This document shows, one piece after another, positions 47,696 through 59,100 of a stretch of DNA of 64,000 bases (position 1 is the stretch's first letter; every line of letters starts with the position of its first letter). The notes below the pieces were generated by a model. It had not been told where the DNA came from and ran no database searches. It saw only the letters and a program-made list of their open reading frames with translations. Origin of the DNA: Clostridium folliculivorans (GTDB lineage Bacteria > Bacillota > Clostridia > Clostridiales > Clostridiaceae); NCBI RefSeq assembly GCF_024341905.1, contig NZ_BQXY01000002.1, positions 310,001 through 374,000 of the forward strand, in the 5' to 3' direction. The position numbers were made by a program, and so were the translations under genes.

Positions 47696-48346
47696 CTACA
47701 GCACCCTTCTAAGCTCCATTAAGTTATTTTCTATATTATCTCCATTAAAAACTGAAGAACCTGCAACTATTACATTAGCTCCAGAATCTACAACTTTCTT
47801 AATATTGCTCTTATCTATCCCACCATCTACTTCTATAAGAAGTTCAGGATTATACTTCTCTGACAATTCTTTTACTTCCTTAATCTTTTCCAGAGAGTAG
47901 TCAATAAATTTTTGCCCACCAAAACCTGGATTAACAGACATGATAAGAACCATGTCTAGTTTTGATATTAGGTGTTTGATAAGCTCAACAGGCGTCGCAG
48001 GATTAAGTGATATTCCTGCCTTAATTCCTTTGCTTTTTATATATGAAATAGTTCTGTCAATATGTCTATCAGCTTCGTAATGTATAGTTATTATATCAGC
48101 TCCTGTGGCTATAAACTCATCTATATACCTTGCAGGTTCTTCAACCATTAGATGAACATCAAAAACCTTTTTTGTTAAAGGTCTAATTGCCTTTATTATA
48201 GGAAATCCAAAAGATATGTTTGGAACGAAAGCTCCATCCATAACATCAATATGAATAAATTCAGCACCAGCTTCATCAACTCGTGTTATCTGCTCTCCTA
48301 ATCTAGTAAAATCTGCTGCTAAAATCGATGGTGAAAAAACTACCAT
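47696..48346 (-). CDS. rpe: ribulose-phosphate 3-epimerase
   Basis: Pentose-phosphate epimerase, 216 residues, TIM barrel: [63 protein letters not shown]. Start overlaps the end of rsgA by seven bases. Confidence 0.97.
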   Translation of the reverse strand: MVVFSPSILAADFTRLGEQITRVDEAGAEFIHIDVMDGAFVPNISFGFPIIKAIRPLTKKVFDVHLMVEEPARYIDEFIATGADIITIHYEADRHIDRTISYIKSKGIKAGISLNPATPVELIKHLISKLDMVLIMSVNPGFGGQKFIDYSLEKIKEVKELSEKYNPELLIEVDGGIDKSNIKKVVDSGANVIVAGSSVFNGDNIENNLMELRRVL

Positions 48347-49206
48347 TTAATTTTCCTCCTCATTATGTCTTCTAGTGATCTTATGTAAAATTCGTATCTA
48401 AGTGTGCTTATCTTCCCTTCCTCTACTGCATTCTTAACTGCACATTTAGGTTCTTTGTAATGATTACATCCTGTAAACTTACACTGTTCATTATAATCAA
48501 TAAACTCTGGGAAACAATACTTTAGGTCATCTTTTTCAATAAAATCTAAATCTAAACTTGAAAACCCTGGAGTGTCAACTAAAAAGCCATCTTCTACTGG
48601 AATAAGCTCACTATGTCTAGTAGTATGTTTTCCTCTTTTTAGCTTTTCACTTATTTCCCCAGTCTCCATATGTTCTTTGTCAGCCAAAGCATTTATGAGA
48701 GTTGATTTGCCAGCCCCTGAGGGACCGCATAATACGGTTACATTGTCTGAAAGCCTGCTTCTTAAAATATCAAGCCCCAGTTGTCCTTTTGCATTTATGT
48801 ATAAAACTTCATATCCAAGATTATTTATGATGTTTTTTATATTAGTGCTTTCTTCTTCACTGCATAAATCGATTTTATTTAGACAAACAATGGCCTTTAT
48901 ATTATTGTGTTCACACAATACCAAAAACCTATTAAGCAAGTCAAAATTTATATCTGGATTCTTAATAGCAAAAACTACATATGCCTGAGTAACATTTGAT
49001 ACAGTAGGTCTTATAAGCTCAGAAGTCCTTTCATGTATAGAGTTAATAACACCTTTACCGTTAGTAACCTCTATATCAACCTTATCTCCTACCATGGGCT
49101 TCAGATCATTATGTCTAAATATACCTCTTGCCTTACATTCAATTATTCCGTCTTCTGTCTTAATGTAATAAAAACCACCAATGCCTTTAATTATTGTACC
49201 TGTCAT
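48340..49206 (-). CDS. rsgA: ribosome small-subunit-dependent GTPase RsgA
   Basis: Circularly permuted GTPase in 30S maturation (CpgA in Bacillus, a target of the adjacent Ser/Thr kinase there). 288 residues from [16 protein letters not shown] at 49206 (TGGAGGT seven bases upstream); the 14-codon frame extension is not coding. OB fold, NKIDLC (G4), [14 protein letters not shown] (G1), [10 protein letters not shown] (G3), zinc motif [14 protein letters not shown]. Confidence 0.96.
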   Translation of the reverse strand: MTGTIIKGIGGFYYIKTEDGIIECKARGIFRHNDLKPMVGDKVDIEVTNGKGVINSIHERTSELIRPTVSNVTQAYVVFAIKNPDINFDLLNRFLVLCEHNNIKAIVCLNKIDLCSEEESTNIKNIINNLGYEVLYINAKGQLGLDILRSRLSDNVTVLCGPSGAGKSTLINALADKEHMETGEISEKLKRGKHTTRHSELIPVEDGFLVDTPGFSSLDLDFIEKDDLKYCFPEFIDYNEQCKFTGCNHYKEPKCAVKNAVEEGKISTLRYEFYIRSLEDIMRRKIKW

Positions 49207-49265
49207 AGTACCTCCAAAAAAAATATATTCTATAAATATAATAAACACTTTTTCGATAAAAATGC

Positions 49266-49293
49266 AATGGTGCCAGTATATACTGGCACCATT
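49266..49293. repeat. 28-base perfect palindrome
   Basis: AATGGTGCCAGTAT and its exact reverse complement meet without a loop. It is followed on the plus strand by six T residues and on the minus strand by GCATTTTTAT, so it looks like a terminator hairpin but faces no plus-strand gene. It forms the right-hand neighbour of inverted family A copy 4. Confidence 0.8.
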
Positions 49294-49486
49294 TTTTACT
49301 GTATTGGAACATATAAAATTTTAAACTTAGCTAAAACTAGATATTTCAATGATTTTAGAAGTCTTTTATGGGCATACAGTAAAAAATAAAACTTATTCGC
49401 CTGCCATATTTTCTTCATATACATTCGGAAAGGCAGATGCGTTAAAAAAGCTCGCTGAAGAAGGACACTTCAGCGAATTTTTTATT
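49291..49486 (-). repeat. family A intergenic element, copy 4 (inverted)
   Basis: The best preserved copy and the only one in minus orientation. Reading minus: A-tract, stem TCGCTGAAG / CTTCAGCGA, T6, GCATCTGCCTTTCCGAATG, then GAAAATATGGCAGGCGAATAAG, TTTTTTACTGTATGCCCATAA, about 70 bases with AAATATCTAGTTTTAGC, and TACAGTAAAAAA. Here its first hairpin also acts as the pknB terminator. Confidence 0.82.
49444..49476 (-). terminator. pknB terminator
   Basis: Minus-strand TCGCTGAAG-tgtcctt-CTTCAGCGA then GC and six T residues, six bases after the pknB stop. It is part of repeat A copy 4. Confidence 0.88.
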
Positions 49487-51461
49487 GAGCTGGTTTATTT
49501 GCAGGTTTTAAATAAACTTTAACAGATTCACCAGGTGCCACTTGTGCAGGTTCAACCTTGATTACGGTTGAGTCTTTAGGCTGACTTGGGTCGTCGAAAT
49601 TATATGCAATTCCATTTTTATTTAACCAAGTCTCTGCATAGTCTCTTGTCTGATTATTTAATGCACCTTGCACATCTATTTTCCTAGGTTGATATTTATA
49701 ATATTGAACAGTTATATCTGTATTCTTAGCTACCTCAGTATCCTTAGGTATTGTTTGATCAAATATTTTACCATCCATATCTTTATTTTCAACTTTATCA
49801 GTTACAACTTCTTTTGGCTTTAGATTTAAACTCATTTTTGCATCTGATATAATCTTTTGAGCTTCATCAACAGTCTTACCAATAAAGTAAGGTACTATAA
49901 CAGGTTGCGGACCTTTACTAATAACAAAGTTTACAGGAGTATTATCATCTTTATTTTTTACAGCATTTGCAGCAGGATCCTGACTCATAACCTTCCCCTT
50001 TGGAACAGTATCGCTAAAATCTTGAGTCACATTTCCAACAGAGAAACCAGCTGCGGCAATAGCTTTTTTAGCACCAGCTTCATCTTGGTTTGATAAATCC
50101 GGAACATTTATTGTAGCAACGCCAGCACTTATCACAACTTTAACTTGAGCACTTTTATCAACCTTCTCACCTACAGCTGGAGTTGTTTGAGTAACTGTTC
50201 CTTGTGGTTTATCGCTATTTTCTTGACCACCATCAACAAATACAAGCCCTTTTCCCTCTATAGTGCTCTTTGCTTGATCCTTAGTCATCCCAACAACATC
50301 TGGAACCTCTACCTGTTCAGCTGTAGTTGTAGGTAGCTTTACTTTATTATTTGTAATTGCATATGCCGAAACTGCACCAATAACAAGTAAAAGTAAAAAT
50401 AGAAGCCCAAGTAAAATCCTGTTTTTAGTTTTTTGCTTCTTCTGCTTTGGAGTAAGCTTTTCATCTTCATCTTCATCATCGTAATACTCGTCGTCTTCTT
50501 CATCTTCATCATCGATGTCTTTCGGTTTTACATTGGAAGCTTTTTTAGCCGCTGCTTGCTTTATAGCTTCAACTGTTATTGGCTCCATTATTCTGGTATG
50601 ATCATCTTCTAATGATTCAACTGGAATAATTATCTGAGCATTTGGATTTTCTTTAATTTTCTCTAAATCCCCTATCATTTCTTTAGCACTTTGGTATCTT
50701 TTAATCGGTTCTTTTTCAGTTGCTTTTAGAATTAAGGAATTTAAGCTATCAGGAATTTTGCTGTTTAAATTCTTAGGCGGAACTACATCTTCCTGAATGT
50801 GTTTTAAAGCTACAGAGACCGGTGATTCACCATCAAAAGGAACTCTACCAGTTACCATTTCATACAACACTACACCTAAAGAATATAAATCAGTTCTACA
50901 ATCTATATAGCTTCCTTTTGCTTGCTCTGGAGAAAAATAATGTGCTGATCCCATAACGCTATTAGTATAAGTTATTGTAGAAGAATCCGTTGATTTGGCG
51001 ATACCAAAGTCTGTAACCTTTACTATACCTTCTTCAGTAACCAATATATTCTGAGGCTTTATATCCCTATGTATTATATTATTTCTATGTGCACAATCTA
51101 GTGCATTGGCTACTTTAGATGCTATGCTTATTGCACTTTCGTAGGGAAATTTTCCATGCTCATTTATTATTTCTTTAAGATTTTTACCTTTTACATATTC
51201 CATGACTATATAGTGAATATTATCTTGTGTACCTACATCTAATATATTCACAATATTAGGATTAGTTAAATTGGCAATGGCAGTAGCTTCTCTTTTAAAT
51301 TTTTCGATGATTTCTTCATTATTGGTAAAGGAATCTTTTAGTACTTTTACTGCTACATATCTTTTTAACTTATGACATTTTGCTTTATAGACATAGGACA
51401 TTCCCCCCTCGCCTATCTTTTCAAGAATTTCATATCTTTCTCCTAAAACCTTACCTACCAT
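49482..51461 (-). CDS. prkC: PASTA-domain serine/threonine kinase (PrkC/PknB type)
   Basis: 659 residues. Kinase domain 1-270: GEGGMSYVYKA (17-27), Lys39, HRDIKPQN (131), DFGIA (151). Then a cluster of acidic residues about 310-335, a lysine-rich stop, one membrane span (LLGLLFLLLLVIGAVSAYA) and four extracellular PASTA-like repeats (VPDVVGMTKDQAK, VPDLSNQDEAGAK, VPYFIGKTVDEAQ, VQGALNNQTRDYA). PASTA domains sense muropeptides/lipid II and PrkC controls germination in Bacillus. Start ATG 51461, one base after the stp stop. Confidence 0.96.
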   Translation of the reverse strand: MVGKVLGERYEILEKIGEGGMSYVYKAKCHKLKRYVAVKVLKDSFTNNEEIIEKFKREATAIANLTNPNIVNILDVGTQDNIHYIVMEYVKGKNLKEIINEHGKFPYESAISIASKVANALDCAHRNNIIHRDIKPQNILVTEEGIVKVTDFGIAKSTDSSTITYTNSVMGSAHYFSPEQAKGSYIDCRTDLYSLGVVLYEMVTGRVPFDGESPVSVALKHIQEDVVPPKNLNSKIPDSLNSLILKATEKEPIKRYQSAKEMIGDLEKIKENPNAQIIIPVESLEDDHTRIMEPITVEAIKQAAAKKASNVKPKDIDDEDEEDDEYYDDEDEDEKLTPKQKKQKTKNRILLGLLFLLLLVIGAVSAYAITNNKVKLPTTTAEQVEVPDVVGMTKDQAKSTIEGKGLVFVDGGQENSDKPQGTVTQTTPAVGEKVDKSAQVKVVISAGVATINVPDLSNQDEAGAKKAIAAAGFSVGNVTQDFSDTVPKGKVMSQDPAANAVKNKDDNTPVNFVISKGPQPVIVPYFIGKTVDEAQKIISDAKMSLNLKPKEVVTDKVENKDMDGKIFDQTIPKDTEVAKNTDITVQYYKYQPRKIDVQGALNNQTRDYAETWLNKNGIAYNFDDPSQPKDSTVIKVEPAQVAPGESVKVYLKPANKPAQ

Positions 51462-51462
51462 G

Positions 51463-52182
51463 CTATATCTCTCCTCCAAATATCATTACAGTAATATTGT
51501 CTTTTCCCCCTCTGTCTTTAGCCAGCTCAACGAGAGCAGTACAAGCGTCATCATAGTTAGATTTGGACTTGATCAAGTCTTTAATCTCTTCATTCGAAAT
51601 CTCATTGGTTAAGCCATCTGAGCACAAAACAAGTATCTCAAAACCTGAAGAAGTTATATCGAATAAATCTACTTCTACATTTAAATTTGTACCTATAGCT
51701 CTTGTAATGACATTTTTTCTAGGATGATGCATTGCCTCTTCTTCACTTATAGATCCACAATCCAAAAGTTCTTGAACTAAAGAATGATCTTTCGTTATCT
51801 TGATTATCTTATCATTTATAATTCCTAAGCAACAACTATCTCCAACATTAGCTATCTGTGCTAAGTTCTTAGTTACAAAGCAAGCAGTTATTGTAGTACC
51901 CATACCAGTTAAAGTATCGTCACCTAGTGAAAATTCAAATATACTTCTATTTACATGTTCTATAGCAGTTTTTAATATATTAACATCATCTATTGTACCA
52001 TAATTTTCAACAAAATAGGAAATCAGCCCTTCTGCAGCCATCTTACTTGCTACTTCTCCAGCATTATGGCCTCCCATACCATCTGTAACTACGTAAATAG
52101 AATATCTATCATCTTTATAGTAACTAGCAAAATCCTCATTTAAATTTCTTTTGTTACCCACATCTGTTTTAATGCTTACCAT
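51463..52182 (-). CDS. stp: PP2C-family serine/threonine phosphatase Stp/PrpC
   Basis: 239 residues. PPM metal-site motifs DVGNKRNLNEDF, VTDGMGGHNAGEVAS, GMGTTITA, NVGDSCCLG, LCSDGLTNEIS and GGKDNITV. It reverses phosphorylation by the kinase encoded next; the genes form a tight kinase-phosphatase pair. SD GGGGGAAG. Confidence 0.96.
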   Translation of the reverse strand: MVSIKTDVGNKRNLNEDFASYYKDDRYSIYVVTDGMGGHNAGEVASKMAAEGLISYFVENYGTIDDVNILKTAIEHVNRSIFEFSLGDDTLTGMGTTITACFVTKNLAQIANVGDSCCLGIINDKIIKITKDHSLVQELLDCGSISEEEAMHHPRKNVITRAIGTNLNVEVDLFDITSSGFEILVLCSDGLTNEISNEEIKDLIKSKSNYDDACTALVELAKDRGGKDNITVMIFGGEI

Positions 52183-52197
52183 AGAATCTTCCCCCTA

Positions 52198-53232
52198 TTA
52201 ATTCTGGGCATTGATATAGCTTCTTCTTAATTGACCGCAAGCGGCATTTATATCCGTTCCCATCTCTCGCCTTACAGTAACTTCAACACCATAGCTTTTT
52301 AAAATACTTTCGAATTCTTCAATTGTTTTTTTAGATGACCTTTTAAAGGAGTTCTCAACTACTTCATTGACTGGTATTAAATTCACATGACAAAGCATAT
52401 TCTTAAGCAACCCTGCCAATGCCTTTGCATCTTCTTTTGAATCATTTACATCCTTAACCAATGAATATTCAAAGCTAACTCTTCTATTAGTCTTCTTTAT
52501 ATAATAATCGCATGCATCCAATATTTCTTTTATTGAATATTTATTTGCTATTGGCATTATCTGTTTTCTCTTTTCATCACTGAAAGCATGTAGCGAAATG
52601 GCCAAAGTAATCTGTGTATCTTTATCCGCAAACTCCTTTATTTTAGGTACTATCCCGCAAGTCGAAAGTGTTATGTGCCTTTGACCAATATTCAAACTAT
52701 AATCCGCATTTACTAATTCTAAAAACTTCATAACATTTTCAAAGTTATCAAAGGGTTCTCCACTTCCCATCAAAACTACATTAGAAATTCTCTCACCAAG
52801 AATCTTTTCACCAACTAAAATCTCTGCTATGATTTCTCCTGTAGTCAGATTTCTTACCATTCCATTTAAGGTTGAAGCACAAAATTTACAACCCATCCTG
52901 CAACCAACTTGAGTAGAAACACAAATTGAATTTCCATGTTTATACTTCATAATAACTGCTTCAATTAAATTTCCGTCTTTAAATTCCAAAAGCAACTTTT
53001 TGGTATCATCATTTATAGATGTGTAGATTTCTTTAATTTCAGGAATACTAAAATAAAAGTTTTCTTCTAATTTTTCGATTAAAGCCTTAGATATATTAGT
53101 CATATCTTTAAATTCAAAAGTATGCTTTTTATAAATCCATTCTAAGACCTGTTTAGCTCTAAAAGCTCCTTCATTATTTGCCTTCATCCATGATTTAAGT
53201 TCATCAAGAGTTAGATCTAAGATATTATCCAT
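52198..53232 (-). CDS. rlmN: dual-specificity RNA methyltransferase RlmN
   Basis: Radical SAM enzyme for m2A2503 in 23S rRNA and m2A37 in tRNA. 344 residues; cluster cysteines 111, 115, 118 ([11 protein letters not shown]), [11 protein letters not shown], catalytic C-terminal cysteine about 332 in NAACGQLR. Four bases after rsmB. Confidence 0.97.
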   Translation of the reverse strand: MDNILDLTLDELKSWMKANNEGAFRAKQVLEWIYKKHTFEFKDMTNISKALIEKLEENFYFSIPEIKEIYTSINDDTKKLLLEFKDGNLIEAVIMKYKHGNSICVSTQVGCRMGCKFCASTLNGMVRNLTTGEIIAEILVGEKILGERISNVVLMGSGEPFDNFENVMKFLELVNADYSLNIGQRHITLSTCGIVPKIKEFADKDTQITLAISLHAFSDEKRKQIMPIANKYSIKEILDACDYYIKKTNRRVSFEYSLVKDVNDSKEDAKALAGLLKNMLCHVNLIPVNEVVENSFKRSSKKTIEEFESILKSYGVEVTVRREMGTDINAACGQLRRSYINAQN

Positions 53233-53236
53233 TGTA

Positions 53237-54562
53237 TCACCTACTTAACTTCCTAAGTTTTGCAATATAAAAACCATCAAAAAATTCATTTGGTAATATA
53301 GTTACAGATCCATCTTCGTTGTATATTACATTGTCGCTTTCTCCTAAATAGATCTTTTCAATCTGAACATCTTTATAATTTTCTTTAATCCATTTTATAT
53401 TTTCTTCATTTTCTTTTTTATTCAATGTGCATGTAGAATATACCATTATTCCATCAGGTTTTAAGTACAACCATGCATTCTTTAACATATCTCTTTGAAT
53501 ATTAACCAGATCTTTTAGATCTTTTTGAGATTTTGTCCATTTTATTTCTGGTTTCTTCCTTATAATTCCCAAACCTGAACATGGCGCATCAACTAAAATC
53601 CTATCAGCAATTTCCCTAAATTCACTATTGTATTTAGCTGCATCTAGTAATTTTGTTTGTATATTCTCTATTCCTAATCTATCTTTATTTTCTTCTACTA
53701 ATTTAAGCTTATGATCGTAGATATCACAACCTATTACTGTCCCTTTATTATCTAAAAGCTCGGCAATATGCGTTGTTTTACCTCCTGGCGCACTGCATAG
53801 ATCTAGTACTTTAAGATCTCCATTAAGTTCTAACAATGGAGCTACCAGCATAGCACTTTCATCTTGAACAGTTATTTTTCCTTGTATGAAGAGAGGATTG
53901 TTTTCTATGCTCTTTCCTCTAATTATGTTTATAGCTTCAGGACAGATATTACCTTCCTCAACTGTATATCCTTGTTCATTTAATTCATCAAAAACTTCAT
54001 CATAATCTGATTTTAATGAATTAACCCTTACAGTTACACTTGGAGTTGAATTGAGGCCACTTAATATCTTTACACATTTTTCTCTACCAAATTGTTCTAA
54101 GAAAAGTTTAACCATCCAAGGTTCAAAGGAGTACTCAACTGAAAGATACTCAATATCACTTATATTACTTTTAATTTCAGCATCTTTGTTTCTTATAAAG
54201 TTTCTGAGAACTCCATTTATAAACCTTGAAGAATTCATTGAAATCTTTTTACCCAAATTTACAGATTCATTTACTACCGCAAAATCAGGAACTCTATCTA
54301 GATATTTAATTTGGTATATAGCACTTCTTAATATATTTAGAATTCTTTTATCTATTTTCTTTTCATCTGCTACTAAAGTAGAGATTATATAATCTATACT
54401 TTTTTTATATTTAATTGTTCCATAAACTACTTCAGTAACTAGACCTTTATCTTTGTCGTTTAAATCACTCTCACTAAGACGCTTATTAAGTTCTATGTTT
54501 GAATAAGCTCCATTGTAGAGAATACTATCTAAAGTATCTTTAATTATTTTTCTGCTATTCAT
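53237..54562 (-). CDS. rsmB: 16S rRNA (cytosine967-C5)-methyltransferase RsmB
   Basis: 441 residues: N-terminal NusB-like helical domain (1-140), then the SAM domain with [35 protein letters not shown] and catalytic STCTLN. SD GAGGTAA. In the fmt-rsmB-rlmN-stp-prkC order shared with Bacillus, with yugP inserted before it. Confidence 0.96.
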   Translation of the reverse strand: MNSRKIIKDTLDSILYNGAYSNIELNKRLSESDLNDKDKGLVTEVVYGTIKYKKSIDYIISTLVADEKKIDKRILNILRSAIYQIKYLDRVPDFAVVNESVNLGKKISMNSSRFINGVLRNFIRNKDAEIKSNISDIEYLSVEYSFEPWMVKLFLEQFGREKCVKILSGLNSTPSVTVRVNSLKSDYDEVFDELNEQGYTVEEGNICPEAINIIRGKSIENNPLFIQGKITVQDESAMLVAPLLELNGDLKVLDLCSAPGGKTTHIAELLDNKGTVIGCDIYDHKLKLVEENKDRLGIENIQTKLLDAAKYNSEFREIADRILVDAPCSGLGIIRKKPEIKWTKSQKDLKDLVNIQRDMLKNAWLYLKPDGIMVYSTCTLNKKENEENIKWIKENYKDVQIEKIYLGESDNVIYNEDGSVTILPNEFFDGFYIAKLRKLSR

Positions 54563-54583
54563 CTTTTACCTCGATTTATCTGT

Positions 54584-55261
54584 TTATCTGTCTCTATCAC
54601 TGATGACTATAAGTCTTAACAGTTGTGAAATAGCCATTAGAGTTGCAGCCACATAAGTCATCGCTGCAGCACCAAGAACTTTCTGTGCTCCTTTTACTTC
54701 ATCTGGATAGAGTATATTTTTGCTTTTTAAAATCTTTAAAGCTCTGCTGGATGCGTTAAATTCAACCGGAAGTGTTATAAGCTGAAACACTACCACAGCT
54801 GAGAAAAGTAATATACCAAAAGTTATAAGTGGTCGTATCCCTAACATTAATCCTAACACAAATAAAATCCACGAAAAGTTTGAACCAATATTAACAGCTG
54901 GTACAATTGCGTTTCTTATAATTAATGGAGCATACGAATTTTTATGCTGAATTGCATGCCCTACTTCATGCGCTGCAACACCAATTGATGCGACAGAACT
55001 GTTATAATAAACATCCTGAGATAACCTTAAAACCTTTTGTCTTGGATCATAATGATCTGATAGCTTACCAGATACCAATTCTATTGGTACATTATGAAGA
55101 CCAGAGTCATCTAAAATTATCCTAGCTACTTGAGCACCAGTATATCCATTATAACTCTTAACTTTGCTGTATTTGTTAAAAGTTGATGAAATTTTTGATT
55201 GAGCATATATAGATATTAACATTGCAGGTACTAACAATAAAAAAGTTGAATCAAAAAACAT
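54584..55261 (-). CDS. yugP: zinc metallopeptidase, YugP family
   Basis: 225 residues, membrane-bound: N-terminal span (STFLLLVPAMLISIYA), HExxH zinc motif in VAAHEVGHAIQHKN, two or three further spans, LPVEFNASSRAL and QKVLGAAAMTYVAATL. Family function is not established. ATG at 55261 is nine bases from AAAGGAG; the ATG two codons before is too near. In clostridia it commonly lies between fmt and rsmB. Confidence 0.9.
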   Translation of the reverse strand: MFFDSTFLLLVPAMLISIYAQSKISSTFNKYSKVKSYNGYTGAQVARIILDDSGLHNVPIELVSGKLSDHYDPRQKVLRLSQDVYYNSSVASIGVAAHEVGHAIQHKNSYAPLIIRNAIVPAVNIGSNFSWILFVLGLMLGIRPLITFGILLFSAVVVFQLITLPVEFNASSRALKILKSKNILYPDEVKGAQKVLGAAAMTYVAATLMAISQLLRLIVISDRDR

Positions 55262-55448
55262 TAACATTCACTCCTTTTATCATATTCTACTGCTAAGCAC
55301 TTTACTTTTCTAGTTATAATTTTTCTTATCTTAAATTAACCATTTATAAATAAAATATTTTTAAACTATAGTTATATGAATTTCTTATTGAATTGATATT
55401 CTCAAAGTATATTCTCATAAAATAGTTTGCACATAAAATTGAAACGGC

Positions 55449-56375
55449 TTAAAGCACATACCCAATCTCAAAAGAATTACCATTTATATATTGTTCTACG
55501 TATAGTGGTTTTCCGTTAGGAAATTGAATCTTTTTGATTAGTAGAACATCCTTACCTGTAGCTACCTCCACACCTTGCTTTGTAACGGAAAGTATGGTTC
55601 CAGGCAATTTACCACTATTTCTATTTATAACTTCAGTTTCGTAAATTTTCATTTGTTTATCCATGTATTGTGTATAAGCTATCGGCCATGGATTAAGTCC
55701 CCTTACTAGATTATGAATTTCTATTGCACTCTTACTCCAATCAATATTAGCTAAATTTTTGTCTAGCATTGAAGCATGGCAGGTTTTACTTTCATCTTGT
55801 TTTACCGGTGATATAGTGTTATTAATTAAACCATTTATTGTATCAACTAAAAGCTTTCCACCAGTTTCCTTCAGTATATCGTATAGTTCTCCAGCGGTCA
55901 TATTATCATTTATTTCTACACTATTTGTTAAAAGCATATCCCCAGTATCTACCCCAACATCCATGAGCATAGTAGTATTGCCTGTTACTTTTTCTCCATT
56001 TATTATAGACCATTGTATAGGTGCAGAGCCTCTATATTTTGGAAGTAAAGAACCATGAAGGTTTATACACCCATACTTTGGTATATCTAAAACAGACTTA
56101 GGTAATATTTGACCAAAGGCTACAACCACTATAAAATCCGGTTCCATACCTCTTAATGCATCTATAGTTTCTGGCTCATTCTTAATTCTAATTGGCTGAT
56201 ATACAGGTATATTATTTTCTACCGCTACCTCTTTCACTGCAGACATAGCTAACTTCTTACCTCTTCCCTTAGGTCTATCTGGTTGAGTAAAAACTGCCTT
56301 AACACCAAATTCAGATATTAAAGACTTTAATGATGGAACCGCAAAATCTGGAGTTCCCATAAAAACTATATTCAT
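55449..56375 (-). CDS. fmt: methionyl-tRNA formyltransferase
   Basis: Formylates initiator Met-tRNA. 308 residues: [16 protein letters not shown], formyl-THF site [28 protein letters not shown], and C-terminal tRNA-binding OB domain. Seventeen bases after def, whose product removes the formyl group later. Confidence 0.97.
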   Translation of the reverse strand: MNIVFMGTPDFAVPSLKSLISEFGVKAVFTQPDRPKGRGKKLAMSAVKEVAVENNIPVYQPIRIKNEPETIDALRGMEPDFIVVVAFGQILPKSVLDIPKYGCINLHGSLLPKYRGSAPIQWSIINGEKVTGNTTMLMDVGVDTGDMLLTNSVEINDNMTAGELYDILKETGGKLLVDTINGLINNTISPVKQDESKTCHASMLDKNLANIDWSKSAIEIHNLVRGLNPWPIAYTQYMDKQMKIYETEVINRNSGKLPGTILSVTKQGVEVATGKDVLLIKKIQFPNGKPLYVEQYINGNSFEIGYVL

Positions 56376-56392
56376 AACTTATCTCCTCCTTA

Positions 56393-56836
56393 CTATTTAG
56401 AATAATCTACAAAAAGAACTCCATCTAAATGGTCATTTTCGTGACATATTGCTCTAGCAAGAAGACCTTCTGCTTCTAATACAAATTCTTGTCCGTTTAT
56501 ATCAAGTGCTTTTACTTTAACCTTGCTTGGTCTTTCTACTTCTGATTGTTCCCCTGGTATGCTAAGGCATCCCTCCATATCAGTTTCAGCACCTTCAGTT
56601 TCTAATATTTCTGGATTTATAAACACTCTAGCACCATTATCATCATATACATCAATTACAAATATTCTCTTAAGGATTCCTACTTGAGGTGCGGCAAGCC
56701 CAACTCCATCTTCTTCGTACATTGTATCAATCATGTCTTTAACCAGTGTTTTGATTCTATCATTTATAGTATCTACTTCTCTAGATTTTTTTCTTAAAAT
56801 CTCATCACCAATTTTTCTTATATTTCTTAAAGCCAA
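56393..56836 (-). CDS. def: peptide deformylase
   Basis: 147 residues. Motifs [18 protein letters not shown] and [10 protein letters not shown] (HExxH). Start assigned to TTG at 56836, giving [19 protein letters not shown], the usual clostridial N-terminus, eight bases after AGGAG; the GTG three codons earlier overlaps the SD. Confidence 0.94.
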   Translation of the reverse strand: MALRNIRKIGDEILRKKSREVDTINDRIKTLVKDMIDTMYEEDGVGLAAPQVGILKRIFVIDVYDDNGARVFINPEILETEGAETDMEGCLSIPGEQSEVERPSKVKVKALDINGQEFVLEAEGLLARAICHENDHLDGVLFVDYSK

Positions 56837-56847
56837 AGCTATCACTC

Positions 56848-59052
56848 CTATACTAAATTATTTGGATTTATATCCATACTAATCCTTATATCATTATAAA
56901 CTTCATTTGATAATTCATAAACTATATCTTTTATATTATGTGCCAAAGATAACTCAAAATTACCTTTTATTAAGATTTGCCATCTATACATTTCATTAAT
57001 TTTTTGAATTATACATGGGCATGGGCCTAGTACTTCTACTTGATCATTATCCTTCAATTCATTTTTGATACTGTAACCAAGCTTTTCACAGTGCTTTTGC
57101 AAATCAACTTGATTTTTAGAACTTAAGTTAATAAGCATTATATTTGCATACGGAGGATAATTCATAGTTTTTCTAAGAATTATTTCTTCTTTATAAAAAC
57201 CTTCGTAATCATTATTTTTAGCATAACTTAAGCTATAATGTTCTGGATTATAACTCTGCACTAAGACATTGCCTTCCTTACTTCCTCTTCCTGCTCTTCC
57301 TCCAACTTGAGTAATTAATTGATAGGTCCTCTCACTAGATCTAAAATCAGGAAGATTAAGAGAAATATCAGCTGTTACAACTCCAACAAGTGTTACATTA
57401 GGAAAGTCTAACCCCTTCGATATCATTTGAGTTCCTACCAATATATCTGCATTACCATTTTTAAAAGTATTGTATATTTCTTCATGAGAATTTTTCTTCC
57501 TTGTAGTGTCAACATCCATTCTAAGAACTCTCGCTTTAGGAAATAACTTTTTTATCTCAATTTCTAGTTTTTCAGTACCTGCACCAAAATATTTAACATA
57601 TTTACTGCTACAGGACGGACATTCGCTTTGTTGCCTATGTGCTGTACCGCAGTAATGGCATACAAGATATCCATTAGTATGATAAGTCATAGCTATATCG
57701 CAATGAGGACATTTAAATACATAGCCACATTTTCTACAAGAAACAAAAGTTGAGTATCCTCTTCTGTTAAGGAAAATTATTATCTGCTCTTTCTTTTCCA
57801 ATCTATCTTGGATTGCTTCATATAATTTTTTACTAAACATACTTTTGTTATTGTTGCTAAGTTCTTCTCTCATATCGATAACTTCCATCTTAGGCAAACT
57901 GGAACTATCAACTCTATTTTTTAATTCAACTAATTTCATATTTCCTTCTAAAGCCTTAAAATAGGATTCAATACTTGGAGTAGCTGAACCATACACAACA
58001 GTACAACCTGTTAATTTACTTTTGAATTCAGCTATTTCTCGAGTATGGTATTTAGGATTTTGTTCAGACTTGTAAGTTCCCTCATGTTCCTCATCTATAA
58101 CGATAAGACCTAGATTATCAAAAGGTAGAAATATAGCTGATCTAGCACCAATAACTAACTTAACATCGCCATTCTTTATTCTAAACCATTCATCAAAACG
58201 CTCACCATCAGATAATCGGCTATGAAAAACAGCTACATTCTTTCCAAACCTTCCCTTAAAACGCTCTATCATTTGAGGGGTTAAGGCTATTTCAGGAACT
58301 AAAATCAAAGATGTCTTATCGTTATTAAGCATATTGCTAACTAGATTCATATAAACCTCAGTTTTACCACTACCAGTAACACCTTTAAGCAGTATTAATT
58401 TATTCTTACTACTTAGAATAGTATCTACCGCTTGTTGTTGTTCCATATTTAAAACTCTCGATGAATACACTTCATATTTCCTAGTATTTATCCTATTTAC
58501 CTGCTCATCATCAGAAAATATAATATTGTTTTCTAGTAATTTGGAGATTGTATAAGCAGACAGGCTAAATTTATCAATTAATTCACTTTTAGTATAAATA
58601 CCACTATTTTTAGAAATAATATCCACTGCATTTTTATAATTAGGCTTGTTAAGATTGCCTTGAAGCTCGGCCCCACCGTAGCAGATTACCTTTTTAGTCT
58701 TTATTTTATTCCCCTTCATAATACCGGTAGGAATTAACACCCTAATGGCTTCAATATACTTACATAAGTATTTTTCTCTCATAAATTGTATTAGGCTAAA
58801 ATCATCTTCTGTAATTAATGGATTTTCATCACAGACTTCTGAAATAGCCTTTAGTTTTGATATGTTTCCGTTATAATCAGTATATAGATCCATAACGAAA
58901 GCCTCTATAGTTTTATTTCCTTTTCCAAAAGGAACTCTTATTCTATGTCCTTTTTGAATCAAGGGACTAAATTTATCTGGTACTTCATATGTAAACAACT
59001 TATCTACTTTTAAAGCATCACTATTTACAACTACACCTGCGAATAAACTCAA
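56848..59052 (-). CDS. priA: primosomal replication restart helicase PriA
   Basis: 734 residues from TTG 59052 ([14 protein letters not shown]), eight bases after AAGGG; a GTG three codons earlier is part of the SD. 3'-binding domain, then Walker [19 protein letters not shown], zinc cysteines ([31 protein letters not shown]) and helicase motif VGGRAGRG. Reloads replisomes at stalled forks. Preceded by a terminator in coaBC, so probably has its own promoter. Confidence 0.96.
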   Translation of the reverse strand: MSLFAGVVVNSDALKVDKLFTYEVPDKFSPLIQKGHRIRVPFGKGNKTIEAFVMDLYTDYNGNISKLKAISEVCDENPLITEDDFSLIQFMREKYLCKYIEAIRVLIPTGIMKGNKIKTKKVICYGGAELQGNLNKPNYKNAVDIISKNSGIYTKSELIDKFSLSAYTISKLLENNIIFSDDEQVNRINTRKYEVYSSRVLNMEQQQAVDTILSSKNKLILLKGVTGSGKTEVYMNLVSNMLNNDKTSLILVPEIALTPQMIERFKGRFGKNVAVFHSRLSDGERFDEWFRIKNGDVKLVIGARSAIFLPFDNLGLIVIDEEHEGTYKSEQNPKYHTREIAEFKSKLTGCTVVYGSATPSIESYFKALEGNMKLVELKNRVDSSSLPKMEVIDMREELSNNNKSMFSKKLYEAIQDRLEKKEQIIIFLNRRGYSTFVSCRKCGYVFKCPHCDIAMTYHTNGYLVCHYCGTAHRQQSECPSCSSKYVKYFGAGTEKLEIEIKKLFPKARVLRMDVDTTRKKNSHEEIYNTFKNGNADILVGTQMISKGLDFPNVTLVGVVTADISLNLPDFRSSERTYQLITQVGGRAGRGSKEGNVLVQSYNPEHYSLSYAKNNDYEGFYKEEIILRKTMNYPPYANIMLINLSSKNQVDLQKHCEKLGYSIKNELKDNDQVEVLGPCPCIIQKINEMYRWQILIKGNFELSLAHNIKDIVYELSNEVYNDIRISMDINPNNLV

Positions 59053-59075
59053 TATTATCACCCTTAGCTATAAAT

Positions 59076-59100
59076 AAAAAAGCGCTAATTGCGCTTTTTT
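59076..59100 (-). terminator. terminator overlapping the end of coaBC
   Basis: AAAAAAGCGC-aatta-GCGCTTTTTT. Its 5' arm encodes the last residues K-K-R-N and stop of coaBC, so termination structure and codons share bases. Works in either direction by sequence. Confidence 0.85.

Noticed and set aside
55262..55448. Promoter for yugP
   Set aside because: TTGAGA and TATAAC are present but 23 bases apart; no acceptable spacing found.
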